64,000 nucleotides of DNA from Kocuria dechangensis (lineage in GTDB: Bacteria; Actinomycetota; Actinomycetes; Actinomycetales; Micrococcaceae), in assembly GCF_014636775.1 (NCBI RefSeq), contig NZ_BMEQ01000006.1, positions 62,001 to 126,000 on the forward strand. Reading direction: 5' to 3'. Numbering within the stretch: position 1 is the stretch's first letter; each line of letters opens with the position of its first letter. Under the pieces are notes generated by a model. That model had not been told where the DNA came from, searched no databases, and saw nothing but the letters and a program-made list of their open reading frames with translations. The translations under genes were made by a program, and so were the position numbers. Shown piece by piece: positions 52,716 to 61,237 of this stretch.

Positions 52716-54422
52716 TCAGACCTCGACCCCCGTCTCCTGGAGCTGCTCGCGCACCTGCCGGCGCAGGGTCTTGCCGAGCATGGTGCGCGGGAGGTCCTCC
52801 ACGGCCACGATCCGCCGCGGCACCTTGTAGCGGGTGACCTTGGCGTAGCAGTGCCGGCGCAGGGCCTCCTCGTCGAGGCTCGCGCCCGGGGCCAGGACCA
52901 CCGCGGCCACGACGACCTCGTTGCCGCGGGGGTCGGGGAGCCCGACCACGGCGGCGTCCGCCACGTCGTCGTGCAGCTTCAGCGCGCTCTCCACCTCGCT
53001 GGGGGCCACGTTGAACCCGCCCGTGATGACGACCTCCTTGATCCGGTCCACCACGCGCAGGAACCCGTCCTCGTCGGCCGTGACGATGTCGCCGGTGCGC
53101 AGCCACCCGTCCTCGACCAGGACCGCCGCGGTCTCCTCGGGGCGCTTCCAGTAGCCCTGGAAGACCTGGGGGCCCTTGACCCACAGCTCGCCCTCGTGGC
53201 CCGCGGGGACGTCCTGCAGGGTCTCGGGATCCACCAGCCGGATGTCGGTGGAGGGGAAGGGGACGCCGATCGAGCCCGGCCGGCGGGAGTCATTGAGCGG
53301 GTTGCAGGCGACGAGCGGCGAGCACTCGGTGAGCCCGTAGCCCTCGATCAGCACCCCGCCCGTGGCGGACTCCCAGCGCTCGACGAGCGGGACCGGCAGG
53401 GTCATCGCCCCGGAGACGGCCACGGCGATGCCGTGCAGGTCGACGCCCTTCTCCTGCGCGGCGTCGAGCAGCTTCTGGTAGACCGGCGGCACGGCCGGCA
53501 GCACCGTGGGCCGGGACTTCCTCATCGCCCGGAGGACCAGGTCCGCCCGCACGGTCGGGAAGAGCACCAGCTCGGCCCCCAGGGAGATCGCGAAGGTCAC
53601 GCCCAGGGTCAGGCCGAACGCGTGGAACAGGGGCAGCACCCCGTAGACGACCTCGTGCTCGGTCGAGTCGAGCCAGTGCCGGCCCATCACCGCGTTGGAC
53701 TCGAGGTTGCGGTGCGTGAGCATGGCGCCCTTGGGCAGGCCCGTGGTGCCGGAGGTGTACTGCAGCAGGGCGAGGTCGTGGGCGGTGGGCCGCGGGTGGT
53801 CGGCGGCGATCGGGTCGGCGTCCAGCAGCCGCTTCCACGGGATGGTGCCGGGTGCGGGACCGGTGAGCTGCTCGCGGGCCTCGCGCAGCCTCCGCAGGGG
53901 CAGGCGCAGGCCCAGCCGGGTGGCCGCGGGCATCGCGGCGGTGAGGTCCACGGAGACCACGGAGTCGATCTGGAGGTCGGCGGGCATCGACCGGATCCGG
54001 TCGGCGACCCTGTCCCACGCGACGACCACGCGCGCGCCGTGGTCCTCGAACTGGTGGCGCAGCTCGGGGGCCGTGTACAGGGGGTTGTGCTCGACGACGA
54101 CGGCGCCCAGCCGCAGCACGGCGTAGAACGCCACGACGTGCTGCGGGCAGTTGGGCAGGACGATCGCCACGCGGTCCCCGGCCGTGACGCCGAGCCGGCG
54201 CAGGCCCTCGGCGGCCCGGTCCACCTGGTCCCCGAGCCGGGCGTAGGAGGTGGTGGCCCCGAAGAAGCGGAGGGCGGTCCTCGCGCCGTTGCGGGCGACC
54301 GAGCGCTCGAGCATGTGCACGAGCGAGGTCTCGGGCAGGTCGATCTCCGCGGGGACGCCCGGGTCGTAGCTGGCGGTCCAGGGGCGGGCGCGCAGGAGGT
54401 CTCGCGTGGATTCAGCAGGCAT
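52716..54422 (-). CDS. Long-chain fatty acid-CoA ligase-like AMP-forming enzyme
   Basis: A 568-aa adenylate-forming ligase. P-loop YTSGTTGLPKGAMLTHRNL, GYGLTECSP, GELWVKGPQVFQGYW, DGWLRTGDI, KEVVITGGFNVAPSEVE and the C-terminal catalytic Lys region MLGKTLRRQVREQL are intact. It resembles FadD-type ligases; an aryl-CoA substrate cannot be excluded given the neighbourhood. TAGGGT lies 7 nt before the ATG (possible leaderless mRNA). Convergent with the flavin reductase gene. Confidence 0.92.
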   Translation of the reverse strand: MPAESTRDLLRARPWTASYDPGVPAEIDLPETSLVHMLERSVARNGARTALRFFGATTSYARLGDQVDRAAEGLRRLGVTAGDRVAIVLPNCPQHVVAFYAVLRLGAVVVEHNPLYTAPELRHQFEDHGARVVVAWDRVADRIRSMPADLQIDSVVSVDLTAAMPAATRLGLRLPLRRLREAREQLTGPAPGTIPWKRLLDADPIAADHPRPTAHDLALLQYTSGTTGLPKGAMLTHRNLESNAVMGRHWLDSTEHEVVYGVLPLFHAFGLTLGVTFAISLGAELVLFPTVRADLVLRAMRKSRPTVLPAVPPVYQKLLDAAQEKGVDLHGIAVAVSGAMTLPVPLVERWESATGGVLIEGYGLTECSPLVACNPLNDSRRPGSIGVPFPSTDIRLVDPETLQDVPAGHEGELWVKGPQVFQGYWKRPEETAAVLVEDGWLRTGDIVTADEDGFLRVVDRIKEVVITGGFNVAPSEVESALKLHDDVADAAVVGLPDPRGNEVVVAAVVLAPGASLDEEALRRHCYAKVTRYKVPRRIVAVEDLPRTMLGKTLRRQVREQLQETGVEV

Positions 54423-54489
54423 GGCTCCGACCCTACCGGGGCCGTACCCGGCCCTGCCGCGGCGGGGCTCTCCCCTAGACTTCTGAGAC

Positions 54490-55533
54490 ATGACCCCCTC
54501 CTCGACCCCCGGCTCGCACACCCCCGACGACCCGATGCCCTGGTCGGACACGGACCCGCACGGCGGCGCGGACGCCACGCGCCCGATCCCCCCGGTCAGC
54601 AGGCTCTCCGGCGCCCACCCTGCTTCCCGGGACGACGACGGCCCCGGCGCGGACCGCCGCGACGGCGCCGCGTCCGGGACCGGCGCGGGCGGTCCCGGCG
54701 CCACCGGGGACGAGGACTGGAGCTGGTACGACGACGAGGCCGACCAGCACACCCGCCCGCTGCCGGCGGTCTCGGCCCAGCGCCACCCCGACGCCGAGCG
54801 GCACGCGGAGGACCCGGCCCCGCGCACCGACCCCACTCCGGCGGTCCGGCAGCCCCCGGCCGGAGGGCCGGGCGGGCCCGGCACCCACGAGCAGCCCGGG
54901 CCGTCCGGGCAGGCCGGCCGGCCCGGCGCATCCGGCCGGCCCGGCGCGTCCGGACAGCCCGGCGCCGGGGACGTCCAGCCGGAGGACCCCGCCGCCCGGC
55001 ACGCCCGGCAGCGGGCGGAGTTCGGCGGCATGCAGCTGGTGCCCGGCTTCTTCGGCTGGCTCAGCGCCCTGGCGCTGACCTGGCTGCTGCTGGCCCTCGC
55101 GGGCCTGGTCGGCGCCGCCCTGTCGCTCGAGCTCGGCGACGGGGTGGGCGGCGTCGTCGACGACCTCGCCGCCGGGTCCCCCGCCGCATGGACGGCGGCG
55201 GCGCTGCTCGGCGTCGTGGAGTTCCTCGCGTTCCTGGGCGGCGGGTACGCCGCCGGGCGGATGGCGCGCTTCTCGGGCGCCCGCCAGGGCGTCTCGGTGT
55301 GGCTGTGGTCGGTGTTCGGCCGGGCCGTGGCCACGGTCGCCGGGCTCGTGTGGGCCGACACCGTGGGGCTCGCCCCCGTGGGCGTCTCCGTGCAGGCGCT
55401 GATGGGGGACCTCCTGGCCCCCAGCCTGGTCGCGGTCGCGGTCGCCGTCGTCCTCGTCGTCGACCTCCTCGGTGCCGTGCTGGGCGGGCTGTGGGGCACC
55501 CGGTACCACCGCCGGGTCGACCGCTGGGAATGA
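54490..55533 (+). CDS. Unrecognised membrane protein with low-complexity N-terminus
   Basis: A 347-aa protein. Residues 1-180 are polar and Pro/Gly/Asp/Arg-rich (GQAGRPGASGRPGASGQPGAG), probably disordered and cytoplasmic. Residues about 190-340 hold four hydrophobic helices (GWLSALALTWLLLALAGLVG; AALLGVVEFLAFLGGGYAAGRMA; and two more), resembling actinobacterial YrzE-type membrane proteins. TAGACT lies 8 nt before the ATG with no ribosome-binding site, a leaderless pattern. Function unknown. Confidence 0.72.
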   Translation: MTPSSTPGSHTPDDPMPWSDTDPHGGADATRPIPPVSRLSGAHPASRDDDGPGADRRDGAASGTGAGGPGATGDEDWSWYDDEADQHTRPLPAVSAQRHPDAERHAEDPAPRTDPTPAVRQPPAGGPGGPGTHEQPGPSGQAGRPGASGRPGASGQPGAGDVQPEDPAARHARQRAEFGGMQLVPGFFGWLSALALTWLLLALAGLVGAALSLELGDGVGGVVDDLAAGSPAAWTAAALLGVVEFLAFLGGGYAAGRMARFSGARQGVSVWLWSVFGRAVATVAGLVWADTVGLAPVGVSVQALMGDLLAPSLVAVAVAVVLVVDLLGAVLGGLWGTRYHRRVDRWE

Positions 55534-55547
55534 CCCCGCCCGCACAT

Positions 55548-55573
55548 GCAACTCGGCAACGCAACTCGGTAAC
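55548..55573. repeat. 13-bp direct repeat upstream of the response regulator
   Basis: GCAACTCGGCAAC (55548-55560) is followed at once by GCAACTCGGTAAC (55561-55573) and a partial third GCAACG. Spacing of about one and a quarter helical turns suits tandem binding by a NarL-type dimer. It is 136 nt before the regulator gene. Confidence 0.7.
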
Positions 55574-55708
55574 GCAACGACCGGAACACCGTGTCGGATT
55601 CGCATCTGTGGGGCCACCGGGGGACAATCGGAGCACTTCGGTGAGATCCGTCACCCCCACCGCGTAACCCGCGCGCCGGCCCACCGTGCAGCACCCGGAG
55701 GAACCGCC

Positions 55709-56425
55709 ATGCCGTCCACCCTTGTCGCCGTCGTCGATGACCACGAGGTCGTCCGGGAGGGCGTCCGCCTCGTCTCCATGACCTCCCAGGCGGACGTGAA
55801 GCTCGTCGGATCGGCCGCCACCGTCCCGGACCTGCTCGACCAGCTCGGGCGGGACCCCGAGAACCCGGCCCTGACCGCGCAGGGCGCCAAGCGGATCGAG
55901 TGCGAGGTCGTGCTCCTGGACCTCTCCCTCGACGACATGTCCCGGCCCTCCACCAACGTGGAGCTCCTGCGCGCCGCCGGGATGAAGGTGCTGATCTTCA
56001 GCATCGGCGAGAACGCGCCCCTGATCCGGGAGGCCCTGCGCGCCGGCGCCCTGGGGCTGGTCCGCAAGTCGGACCCCCTCGAGCACGCCATCGAGGAGGC
56101 CCGCAACATCGCCGAGGGCAAGCCCGTCATCACCAAGGAGCTCGCCGCGGCGATCGACGGCGACGTCGAGTTTTCCCGTGCCAACCTCTCCCCCCGCGAG
56201 CAGGAGACCCTGCGCCTGTACGCCTCCGGCTTCGCCCAGGTCCAGGTGGCCCGCCGCATGGGGATCAAGCAGAGCGCGGTGAAGACCAACATCGACCGGA
56301 TCCGGGAGAAGTACGCGCGGATCGGCCGGCCGGCCCCCACCAAGATCGACCTGCGGATCCGTGCCATCGAGGACGGGCTCGTGGAGCCCACGGCGGACGT
56401 CACCACGGCGGAGAAGCCCCGGTGA
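55709..56425 (+). CDS. NarL/FixJ-type response regulator
   Basis: A 238-aa two-component regulator. Receiver: VAVVDDHEVVREGVRL (acidic pocket), phospho-acceptor Asp in CEVVLLDLSLDDM, and Lys in GLVRKSD. C-terminal LuxR-type HTH: LSPREQETLRLYASGFAQVQVARRMGIKQSAVKTNIDRIREKYARIGR. GGAGGAA precedes the ATG at 55709. It leads a three-gene run with two sensor-like proteins. No target is known; the 13-bp repeats upstream suggest autoregulation. Confidence 0.92.
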   Translation: MPSTLVAVVDDHEVVREGVRLVSMTSQADVKLVGSAATVPDLLDQLGRDPENPALTAQGAKRIECEVVLLDLSLDDMSRPSTNVELLRAAGMKVLIFSIGENAPLIREALRAGALGLVRKSDPLEHAIEEARNIAEGKPVITKELAAAIDGDVEFSRANLSPREQETLRLYASGFAQVQVARRMGIKQSAVKTNIDRIREKYARIGRPAPTKIDLRIRAIEDGLVEPTADVTTAEKPR

Positions 56426-56458
56426 CCCATCCCTGTCCGCGGTGAGGACGCCCCTGTC

Positions 56459-57754
56459 GTGAGCCACGTCGCGCCCCGGCCCCAGCTGTCCTACCGCAAG
56501 GTCCCCGCCCGGCGCCGCCGGAGCAGCCTCCTGGCGCCCTCCTCCCCCCTGGAGCTGGGCCTGAACTCGTACCGCATCTACCTGCTGGCGAACATCTGCC
56601 ACGGGCTGGTCGCCGTCGCGCTGTTCCTCGAGTCGCTCCCCATCGTGGAGGACCAGCTGCGCTCGTTCGAGCGCTGGCACCTGGTCTTCCTCGTCGCGCT
56701 GCTGCTCAACGGCTGCGCGCTGCTGGCCCAGGGCGCCCGCCAGAAGGTGCGGCTGTGGCCGGTCGTCGTGGCACCCGTGCTGGTGGCGCTCGCCGTGGGC
56801 ACGCTGCCCCTCGCCTGGACGGGCGTCAGGCCGACGCAGAGCTCCTGGGTGGAGCCGTTCGTCCTCCTGACCGCGGCGGCGACCGTCGTCGTGTGGAGCA
56901 CGCGGATGGCGGCCGCCTACCTGGTGGTCGTCACGGCCGCCTACGTCGTCGTCACGCTCTACACCACCCCCGGGCAGGACCCCACGAGCGTGCTCTTCGA
57001 CGCGACGAGCCGGATCGCCTTCGGGGTGGTGATCATCGTGCTGATCTCGCTGGTCTACAGGGGCGGGCAGACCGCCGACCAGCTCCACGCCGACGCCCTC
57101 GCCCAGGAGATGCAGCTCAACCGCACGCGCTCCCAGGCGGAGGAGCAGGAGCGGCTGGACCGGCTGATCCACGACAACGTGATGGCCGCGCTGCTGGACG
57201 CCGGCCGCAGCACGGGACCGGTCCTGCGCCGGACCCGCGAGCTGGCCCAGCGGGCCCTCGACGTGCTCGCGTTCGAGGAGCGCCGCGCCGAGGGCGGGGC
57301 CATGACGATGGTGCACACCCTGCTGGACGACCTGCTCGAGTCCCTCTCCCCCTGGCGCAACCGGGTGCGGTTCAACAGCATCACCCCCTACATCCGTCCC
57401 CCGGGCGAGCCCCGCCCGCTCATCCCGTCGGACACCGCGGCGGCGCTCGTGCAGGCGATCACGGAGTCCGTCTCCAACAGCGCCCGCCACTCGGGCACGG
57501 ACGTCACCTTCGTGACCATGGACGGCGGGGAGTGCCCCCCGACCGACATCAACCCCGAGGGCTTCTTCCTGCGCTTCCAGGTGGTGGACCGGGGCCGCGG
57601 GTTCCAGGTCCGCAGCGTGGACTCCCGCCGGCTGGGCGTGCGCGTGTCCATCGTGGGCAACGTGGAGCACGTCGGCGGGGCCGTGGACGTGGACGCCGCC
57701 CCCGGCCGCGGCACCCGCGTCACCATCCTCTGGCCGCGGGACGCCCGGACGTGA
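56459..57754 (+). CDS. Sensor histidine kinase (HisKA_3-like)
   Basis: A 431-aa membrane sensor. Five or six helices span residues about 38-205 with no extracytoplasmic domain, so it senses in the membrane. The phospho-acceptor is His in ERLDRLIHDNVMAALL, and the ATPase domain has the N box in VSNSARHSG, VVDRGRGFQV and GRGTRVTILWP. GTG start 33 nt after the regulator gene. Likely phosphorylates that regulator. Ends in a GTGA overlap with a degenerate sensor-like gene. Confidence 0.85.
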   Translation: MSHVAPRPQLSYRKVPARRRRSSLLAPSSPLELGLNSYRIYLLANICHGLVAVALFLESLPIVEDQLRSFERWHLVFLVALLLNGCALLAQGARQKVRLWPVVVAPVLVALAVGTLPLAWTGVRPTQSSWVEPFVLLTAAATVVVWSTRMAAAYLVVVTAAYVVVTLYTTPGQDPTSVLFDATSRIAFGVVIIVLISLVYRGGQTADQLHADALAQEMQLNRTRSQAEEQERLDRLIHDNVMAALLDAGRSTGPVLRRTRELAQRALDVLAFEERRAEGGAMTMVHTLLDDLLESLSPWRNRVRFNSITPYIRPPGEPRPLIPSDTAAALVQAITESVSNSARHSGTDVTFVTMDGGECPPTDINPEGFFLRFQVVDRGRGFQVRSVDSRRLGVRVSIVGNVEHVGGAVDVDAAPGRGTRVTILWPRDART

Positions 57755-58764
57755 TCTACCGCGCCCTCTTCCACCCGCTGACCCTGGTCGCCATCGCGGT
57801 GTTCTTCCTGATCCCCGTGGTGCTGGGGGTGCTGCTGACCCCGGCCATGGACAAGCCGGACCTGATGCAGGCGGCCCTGGTCACCTACGTGCTGGCCGTG
57901 GCCCTGGTCGTCTACCCCTACCGGCAGCGGCGGCTGCCGCAGCTGCCGACGATGACGGCCGTGCTGCTCATGCTGGTGTCGATCCAGCGCTCCTTCGACG
58001 CCCTGGACCCGCGGGCGGAGCTCTTCGGCGGCCAGTGGTTCACCCTGGGCTTCGACGGGTTCCTGGTGGTCCTCGGCATCCGCCGGCGCGGCGGGTGGGG
58101 CTGGGCCACCCTGGCCATCGCCGTGGCCGTGTCCATGACCTGGGGGGCCCGCTCCGGACTGGGCCTCTGGGAGGCGGCGCTGAGCAACAGCGCCTCCGTG
58201 GCCCTGCTGCTCGCGAGCCAGCTCATCGCCCGGGAGTACGACCGCTCCTCCGCGGCGTTCGCCGAGGCCCGGGAGATGGTGATCTCCGCCCGCACCCACG
58301 ACGAGGCGGAGAAGGACACCGTCAGTGCCTCGACGCAGCGGGTGCAGCAGGTGCGCCGACTGGCGGGCGGGCTGCTCGAGCGGATCGCCCACGACCCCTC
58401 CCCCGTCACCGACTACGACATCGAGCAGTTCCGGCTCACGGAGGCGCAGCTGCGGGACTCCATCCGGGGCCGCTCGGTGTCCACCCCCTACCTCCTGGAG
58501 GTGGCCCGCGCCGCCCGGGCCCGGGGCGTGCAGGTCGACATCCTCGACGAGCGCGGCGAACCCCTGCCCACGGCCGTGCTGCGCTCGGCCACGCGCCAGG
58601 CCATGGAGGTGCTCAACGCCGCGACGTCCGGCTCGGTCACGATCCGCGCCTTCCCGGAGGGGGACCCCACGGCGGTGTTCATCGTCCACGACGGCAACAC
58701 GGAGGACGAGGAGCCCGTGGCCATCGAGATCGCCGCGGGCACCGGCGAGGTCTCCCGCTTCTGA
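57751..58764 (+). CDS. Degenerate sensor-kinase-like membrane protein
   Basis: A 337-aa protein with about five helices in residues 5-150, then a cytoplasmic helical part and an ATPase-like C-terminus (ATRQAMEVLNAATSGSVTIRAF). The layout parallels the preceding kinase, but I find no phospho-acceptor His box, and the N box and glycine boxes are eroded (HDG.TED only). The GTG start overlaps the kinase stop. It may be a kinase partner or signal-input subunit; a catalytic role is unlikely. Confidence 0.7.
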   Translation: MIYRALFHPLTLVAIAVFFLIPVVLGVLLTPAMDKPDLMQAALVTYVLAVALVVYPYRQRRLPQLPTMTAVLLMLVSIQRSFDALDPRAELFGGQWFTLGFDGFLVVLGIRRRGGWGWATLAIAVAVSMTWGARSGLGLWEAALSNSASVALLLASQLIAREYDRSSAAFAEAREMVISARTHDEAEKDTVSASTQRVQQVRRLAGGLLERIAHDPSPVTDYDIEQFRLTEAQLRDSIRGRSVSTPYLLEVARAARARGVQVDILDERGEPLPTAVLRSATRQAMEVLNAATSGSVTIRAFPEGDPTAVFIVHDGNTEDEEPVAIEIAAGTGEVSRF

Positions 58765-58879
58765 CGCGCCCGCGGCGCCCGCACTGCACCGCCGCGGAGG
58801 CCCCCGCGGCGGGAGGAGCCCGTCCACAGCGGGCCGCGGGACCGCGGGCGGCCCGCCCGCCCCCTCCTACGGTGGGCCC

Positions 58880-59575
58880 ATGGACACCCCCGCCGAGCAC
58901 GCCGCCGCTCAGATCGACACCGCGCAGGACTGCACCGCTCAGGTCCGCACCGCTCAGGTCCGCACCGCGCACGCCCCCGACGACGCCTTCCGCGCCGTGC
59001 TCTGCGGCGACGGCCTCCACCGCTGCCCCTGGGCCCCCACCGGCCCCGCCGCCCTCGAGGAGCACGACCGCCGCTGGGGGACCGCCCCGGCCGACGCCCC
59101 GGGGTGGTTCGAGGCCCTCGCCCTGGAGATCTTCCAGGCGGGCCTGGCCCGCTGGAGCATCGCCCAGCGCCGCGACGGCCTGCGCCGGGCGTTCCGGGGG
59201 TTCGTCGCCGAGGAGCTCGCCGGGCTGACCGAGGACGACGTCGACGAGCTGCTCCTCGATCCCGCGGTCATCCGCAACCGCGTCAAGATCGAGGCCGTGG
59301 TCCACGACGCCCGGGCGTGCGCGGGGCTGGACCGCGGCGGCTGGGCGGAGCTCGTGGCGGACCTGCGGCCCGAGGACCCCCGGCCCCCGCGCACCGCGCT
59401 GGAGCTGCCCGGGCGCTCGCCGGAGGGCGACCGGCTGGCCGCGCGGCTCAAGGGCCGCGGGGTCGTGTTCGTGGGCCCCACCACGGCCCATCAGTTCCTG
59501 CTGCGCACCGGGGTGCTTCCGGGCCACCTCGAGGGCTGTTTCAGGGCCGGGACTGGAACCGCAGGATCCGGGTGA
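58880..59575 (+). CDS. tag: DNA-3-methyladenine glycosylase I
   Basis: Base-excision repair enzyme removing 3-methyladenine; 231 aa. Zinc ligands typical of Tag are in GLHRCPWAP (Cys), EEHDRRWG (His) and GHLEGCF (His, Cys). Core: FEALALEIFQAGLARWSIAQRRDGLRRAF, NRVKIEAVVHDARAC, FVGPTTAHQFLLRTGVLPGHLEGC. A 33-residue N-terminal extension contains an AQVRTAQVRTA duplication from a 15-bp repeat. TACGGT is 6 nt before the ATG. Its last 35 bases overlap the convergent aminotransferase gene. Confidence 0.92.
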   Translation: MDTPAEHAAAQIDTAQDCTAQVRTAQVRTAHAPDDAFRAVLCGDGLHRCPWAPTGPAALEEHDRRWGTAPADAPGWFEALALEIFQAGLARWSIAQRRDGLRRAFRGFVAEELAGLTEDDVDELLLDPAVIRNRVKIEAVVHDARACAGLDRGGWAELVADLRPEDPRPPRTALELPGRSPEGDRLAARLKGRGVVFVGPTTAHQFLLRTGVLPGHLEGCFRAGTGTAGSG

Positions 59576-60770
59576 TCGCCTCCTCGACCTGCTCCGGTCC
59601 GGCGGCGAAGGAGAGCCGGACCGTGCGGTGGCCGCCGGCGTCGTCGAAGTCCAGGCCGGGCACCACGGCCACGGCCTCCTCCTCGAGCAGCCGCCGGCAC
59701 CACTCCAGGGAGCTGCCGTGGCGCTCGAGCTGGGCGCCGAGGTCCGCGTAGAGGTAGAAGGCCCCGTCCGCCGGCGCCGTCCCGCCCCAGCCGAGGTCCG
59801 GCAGCGCGTCCAGCAGCAGCCGCCGCGAGCGCCCGAACTGCTCCACCGCGCGCTCCGCCTCGGCGAGGGCCTCGGGGGTGAACGCCTCCACCGCCGCGTG
59901 CTGGGCGGCGGCGGGCGGGCACAGGCTGATGTTGCCCGCGAGCGCGGCCACCGGCGCCGCCAGGTCCCGGGGCATGAGGGCCCAGCCCAGCCGCCACCCC
60001 GTCATCCCCCAGTACTTGGAGAAGGAGGAGATGACCACGGCGTCCCGGTCGTGCTCCCAGGCGCTGGCGCCCCGGTACGGTCCGCCGCCCGGGCCGGTCG
60101 CGCCCGCCGGTGCCCCGTGGACGATCCCGTGGTAGATCTCGTCGCTGATCAGCCGGACGCCGTGCTCGGCGCACCACCGGGCGAGCCCGGCCATCTCGGC
60201 GGGCTCCAGCATCGTGCCGGTCGGGTTGGCCGGCCCGGCCACCACGAGGCCCTGCAGCGGACCGTGTGCGGCCACGGCGGCGTCGAGGAGCGCGGGGGTC
60301 GGCTGGAACCGGGTGCCGGCACCGCAGTCGAGCTGCACCACCTCGGCGCCCAGGGCGGCCAGGGTGTTGCGGTAGGCGGGGTACCCCGGACGGCACACGG
60401 CCACGCGGTCCCCGGCGTCGAACGCGGCGAGGAACGTCAGGACCAGGGCGCCGGACGCTCCGGTCGTGACGGCGACGTCCTCCGGCGAGACGTCGAGGCC
60501 GTACCACCGCTCGTAGTGCTCGGCCACGGCCCGGCGCAGCGGTGCGGTGCCCAGCGGCGGGGTGTAGCCCAGGTGGTCGTTGCACTCGTGGACGCGCGCC
60601 GCCGCGCTTGCCACGGCCCGCGGCGCCCCGGCGGAGGGCTCACCGGCGGACAGGGAGATCACGTCCCGGCCCTCGGCGCGCAGGCGCTCCACGGCGGCGA
60701 GGATCTCCATCACCCGGAACGCGGGGACGGCGGAGCGGGCGGACGGGCGCGGGGGAAGGGCCTGGACCAT
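59541..60770 (-). CDS. Class I PLP-dependent aminotransferase
   Basis: A 409-aa fold-type I aminotransferase: SLSAGEPSAGAP, TTGASGALVLTFLA (PLP phosphate site), NPTGTMLEP (Asn), SDEIYHGIVHG (Asp-x-x-Tyr), PLP Lys in SSFSKYWGMTGWRLGW and the substrate Arg in RTVRLSFAAG. Resembles aspartate/aromatic aminotransferases; substrate undetermined. TAGGCT lies 6 nt before the ATG, so probably leaderless. Its 3' end overlaps tag tail to tail. Confidence 0.92.
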   Translation of the reverse strand: MVQALPPRPSARSAVPAFRVMEILAAVERLRAEGRDVISLSAGEPSAGAPRAVASAAARVHECNDHLGYTPPLGTAPLRRAVAEHYERWYGLDVSPEDVAVTTGASGALVLTFLAAFDAGDRVAVCRPGYPAYRNTLAALGAEVVQLDCGAGTRFQPTPALLDAAVAAHGPLQGLVVAGPANPTGTMLEPAEMAGLARWCAEHGVRLISDEIYHGIVHGAPAGATGPGGGPYRGASAWEHDRDAVVISSFSKYWGMTGWRLGWALMPRDLAAPVAALAGNISLCPPAAAQHAAVEAFTPEALAEAERAVEQFGRSRRLLLDALPDLGWGGTAPADGAFYLYADLGAQLERHGSSLEWCRRLLEEEAVAVVPGLDFDDAGGHRTVRLSFAAGPEQVEEAITRILRFQSRP

Positions 60771-60782
60771 GTCCCCAGCCTA

Positions 60783-61160
60783 CGGCCCGCCGAGCCCCCG
60801 TGAGGCACGTCACACCACGTCATAGGCCGTTCGGGGGACGCGAACCGTCCGGTCCTGGACCATACTGGTCGCAGTCCTGGACGTCCGGGAACGCGCTGAG
60901 GCGGTCCCCGGACGTTGGGGGGACAGGTCTGCCGCCTCGCAGCGGGAGACCGCAAGGGTCGGTCGGACCGCGACTCGCGTCGCACGAGTGATCCATCGTG
61001 AGTGAGATGTGATTGTGTCTGGGGGGATTTCAATCACGGATCCACGGAGATGGGACGCCGGGCGCGGTGGAGGACCACCCCGTTCCACGGAGGGCGGTGG
61101 CGGGAGAACCCCGCCGGGGAGAGCCGCAGGCCGTGGGGCCGCTCGTCGATGACGCAGCAG
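60783..61160. other. Non-coding stretch with several hairpins
   Basis: About 380 nt with no convincing gene on either strand. It holds a repeated GTCCTGGA (60853 and 60884), an ACGTCCGG/CCGGACGT stem (60890-60915), a GAGGCGG/CCGCCTC pair (60898-60938), and GTGATTG/CAATCAC (61010-61036) with TCTGGGGGGATTT in the loop (C6 on the minus strand). CATACT at 60861-60866 could be a plus-strand -10. It may encode a structured RNA; I recognise no known family. Confidence 0.4.
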
Positions 61161-61191
61161 ACGGCCCCGTACCGATCCGGTACGGGGCCGT
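61161..61191 (-). terminator. Terminator of the 2-oxoacid dehydrogenase operon
   Basis: ACGGCCCCGTACCG (61161-61174) pairs perfectly with CGGTACGGGGCCGT (61178-61191), 3-nt loop, 46 nt after the E2 stop. Confidence 0.82.
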
Positions 61192-61237
61192 TGCCGTGCC
61201 CGCCGGGGACCTGCGGCCCGGGCGGGCACGGCCCCGT

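Noticed and set aside
60710-61033. 107-codon minus-strand frame upstream of the aminotransferase
   Set aside because: Arg/Pro-rich with no motif; it overlaps the aminotransferase start and the hairpin region.
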